Assembly (NCBI RefSeq): GCF_030539355.1
Contig: NZ_JAUNSF010000018.1
Location: 1-35,245, forward strand
Length of the DNA: 35,245 nucleotides
Reading direction: 5' to 3'
DNA from: Sutterella sp.
Lineage (GTDB): Bacteria; Pseudomonadota; Gammaproteobacteria; Burkholderiales; Burkholderiaceae_F
The first letter of the stretch is position 1; each line of letters begins with the position of its first letter. Under the pieces are notes generated by a model. The model did no database searches, had not been told where the DNA came from, and saw only the letters and a list, made by a program, of their open reading frames with translations. The translations under genes were made by a program, and so were the position numbers. Positions 34,201-35,245 of the stretch are shown in pieces.

Positions 34201-35245
34201 TCAGAGGCTGCCGAGCGCGACGATCGTCACGAAGACCGGCGCGCAGAAGCCGATCAGGAAGCGGATGGTCTTGAGCAGCGCCGGCGAGAGGCTGCGGGTG
34301 CGCACGAGCTCCGTCTCGGTGGCCTTCCAGGCCACCCAGGACGCGGCGATGGCGATGCCGAAGGAGGAGAGCGGCATGCCGATGTTCGATGACACGTAGT
34401 CAAGGAGGTCGAAGATGTTCTTGCCGAAGATCTTCACGTCGCTCCAGCCGCCGAAGGACATGTTCGCGGCGAAGCCGACGAGGGCCGAGGCGATCAGCAC
34501 GGCGAGAATGGCCTTCTGGCGCTTCAGACCGCACTCCTGCTCAAGGAGCGCGCAGCAGGCCTCGAGCATCGAGACCGAGGACGTGAGCGCGGCCACCACG
34601 AGGCAGGCGTAGAACGCCACCGCGAAGGCCTGCCCGAGGGGCATCTGCGCGAAGACCGCGGGCATCGTGACGAAGGTGAGGCCCGGACCCGCGCCGGGGT
34701 CGAGGTTGAAGGCGAAGACCGCCGGCATCACCATCAGGCCGCCGAGGATCGCGGACATGATCGCGAGCACCGCGACCCAGCTCACCGACGACGGCAGATC
34801 CGTCTCCGGTGAGAGGTAGGAGCCGTAGGTGATCATCGTGCCGGCGCCGAGCGAAAGCGAGAAGAAGCAGAAGCCCATCGCGTTGAAGAGCGCCGAGCCG
34901 TTGAAGTCCTCCCAGCGCGGGGTGAAGAGGAACTCGACGCCCTGCCAGCCGCCGGGAAGCGTCACGCCGCGCACGATCAGGATGAGCATCAGGATGAAGA
35001 GCGCCGGCATGAGGATCTTCGCGACCTTCTCGATGCCCGACTGGACGCCCTTCTCGACGACCCAGGCCGTGAGCGCGAGGAAGAGGAGCAGGTACCCGTA
35101 CGAGTCAACGGTGTTCGAGACGAAGCCGCCGAAGTATTCGCCGAGCTTCGTCGTGTCTGTGATGAGACCGTTGCCGAGGCACGCGTCCCAGAGGTACTTC
35201 AGGCACCAGCCGCCCACGGCCGAGTAGAAGGAGAGAATGATGAAG
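34201..35245 (-). CDS. Neurotransmitter:sodium symporter (NSS) family transporter, N-terminus outside window
   Basis: At least 348 residues visible; the frame is open to the right edge and begins there with FIILSFYSAVGGW, a block that lies well inside NSS proteins (TM3 region). NSS members have about 450 residues, so roughly 100 are missing. Other family features are FFSLSLGAGTMITYGSYL (TM6), with its SLG hinge and GSY end, SSVSMLEA with Ser residues near the Na2 site (TM8), and LLDYVSSNIGMPLSSFGIAI (TM11). Bacterial members import amino acids such as tryptophan, tyrosine, leucine or methionine with Na+. A GTG at 35217 is not the true start. It is followed by the three-helix membrane protein. 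Confidence 0.88.
   Translation of the reverse strand, partial: FIILSFYSAVGGWCLKYLWDACLGNGLITDTTKLGEYFGGFVSNTVDSYGYLLLFLALTAWVVEKGVQSGIEKVAKILMPALFILMLILIVRGVTLPGGWQGVEFLFTPRWEDFNGSALFNAMGFCFFSLSLGAGTMITYGSYLSPETDLPSSVSWVAVLAIMSAILGGLMVMPAVFAFNLDPGAGPGLTFVTMPAVFAQMPLGQAFAVAFYACLVVAALTSSVSMLEACCALLEQECGLKRQKAILAVLIASALVGFAANMSFGGWSDVKIFGKNIFDLLDYVSSNIGMPLSSFGIAIAASWVAWKATETELVRTRSLSPALLKTIRFLIGFCAPVFVTIVALGSL

Overview
The window is 35 kb of high-GC, densely coded chromosomal DNA with no insertion sequence, phage, tRNA, rRNA or CRISPR array that I can see. It is Gram-negative and proteobacterial: kdsA implies a Kdo-containing LPS, and pyrG-kdsA-eno-ftsB is a proteobacterial synteny block. The malate dehydrogenase is the soluble NAD type common in betaproteobacteria. 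Protein style and gene mix suggest a Burkholderiales member, possibly Sutterellaceae; this is inference from sequence character, not a database match.

Left part (1-10.3 kb). A truncated family-4 uracil-DNA glycosylase is followed by yhdT-panF (pantothenate:Na+ symport), which faces a tryptophan operon on the minus strand. That operon reads trpL-trpD-trpCF-trpB-trpA, with trpC and trpF fused and trpE/trpG absent. Its leader encodes a 29-residue peptide with three consecutive Trp codons, followed by a classic terminator: a transcription attenuator. Upstream, also on the minus strand, are a beta-carbonic anhydrase, a small HTH protein, a small unknown protein and an ADP-ribosylglycohydrolase.

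Middle part (10.4-23.4 kb). A periplasmic type II asparaginase (minus) diverges from a Nudix gene whose leader contains a strong intrinsic terminator. Then come argG, a CDF zinc exporter with a Cys-rich tail, a secreted esterase, pyrG, kdsA (Cys-type, TTG start), eno and ftsB, all on the plus strand. hslO (Hsp33) diverges from a PHP-family nuclease/phosphatase gene of the RNase AM (YciV) type.

Right part (23.5-35.2 kb). An AGCS amino-acid:Na+ symporter diverges from a 34-residue membrane microprotein. A solitary PIN-domain protein, mdh, two tandem nitroreductases, a secreted protein with a 14-residue repeat and a C-terminal charged coiled coil, a YoaA/DinG-type Fe-S helicase, an RlmD-type 23S rRNA methyltransferase, a three-helix membrane protein and the C-terminal part of an NSS transporter complete the window.

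Most genes are core metabolism. The parts worth a second look are the trp attenuator on an operon lacking trpEG, the 14-residue-repeat protein, the Nudix leader terminator, several palindromic operator-like sites (argG, esterase, AGCS regions), and the cluster of ADP-ribosylglycohydrolase with two small uncharacterised proteins.
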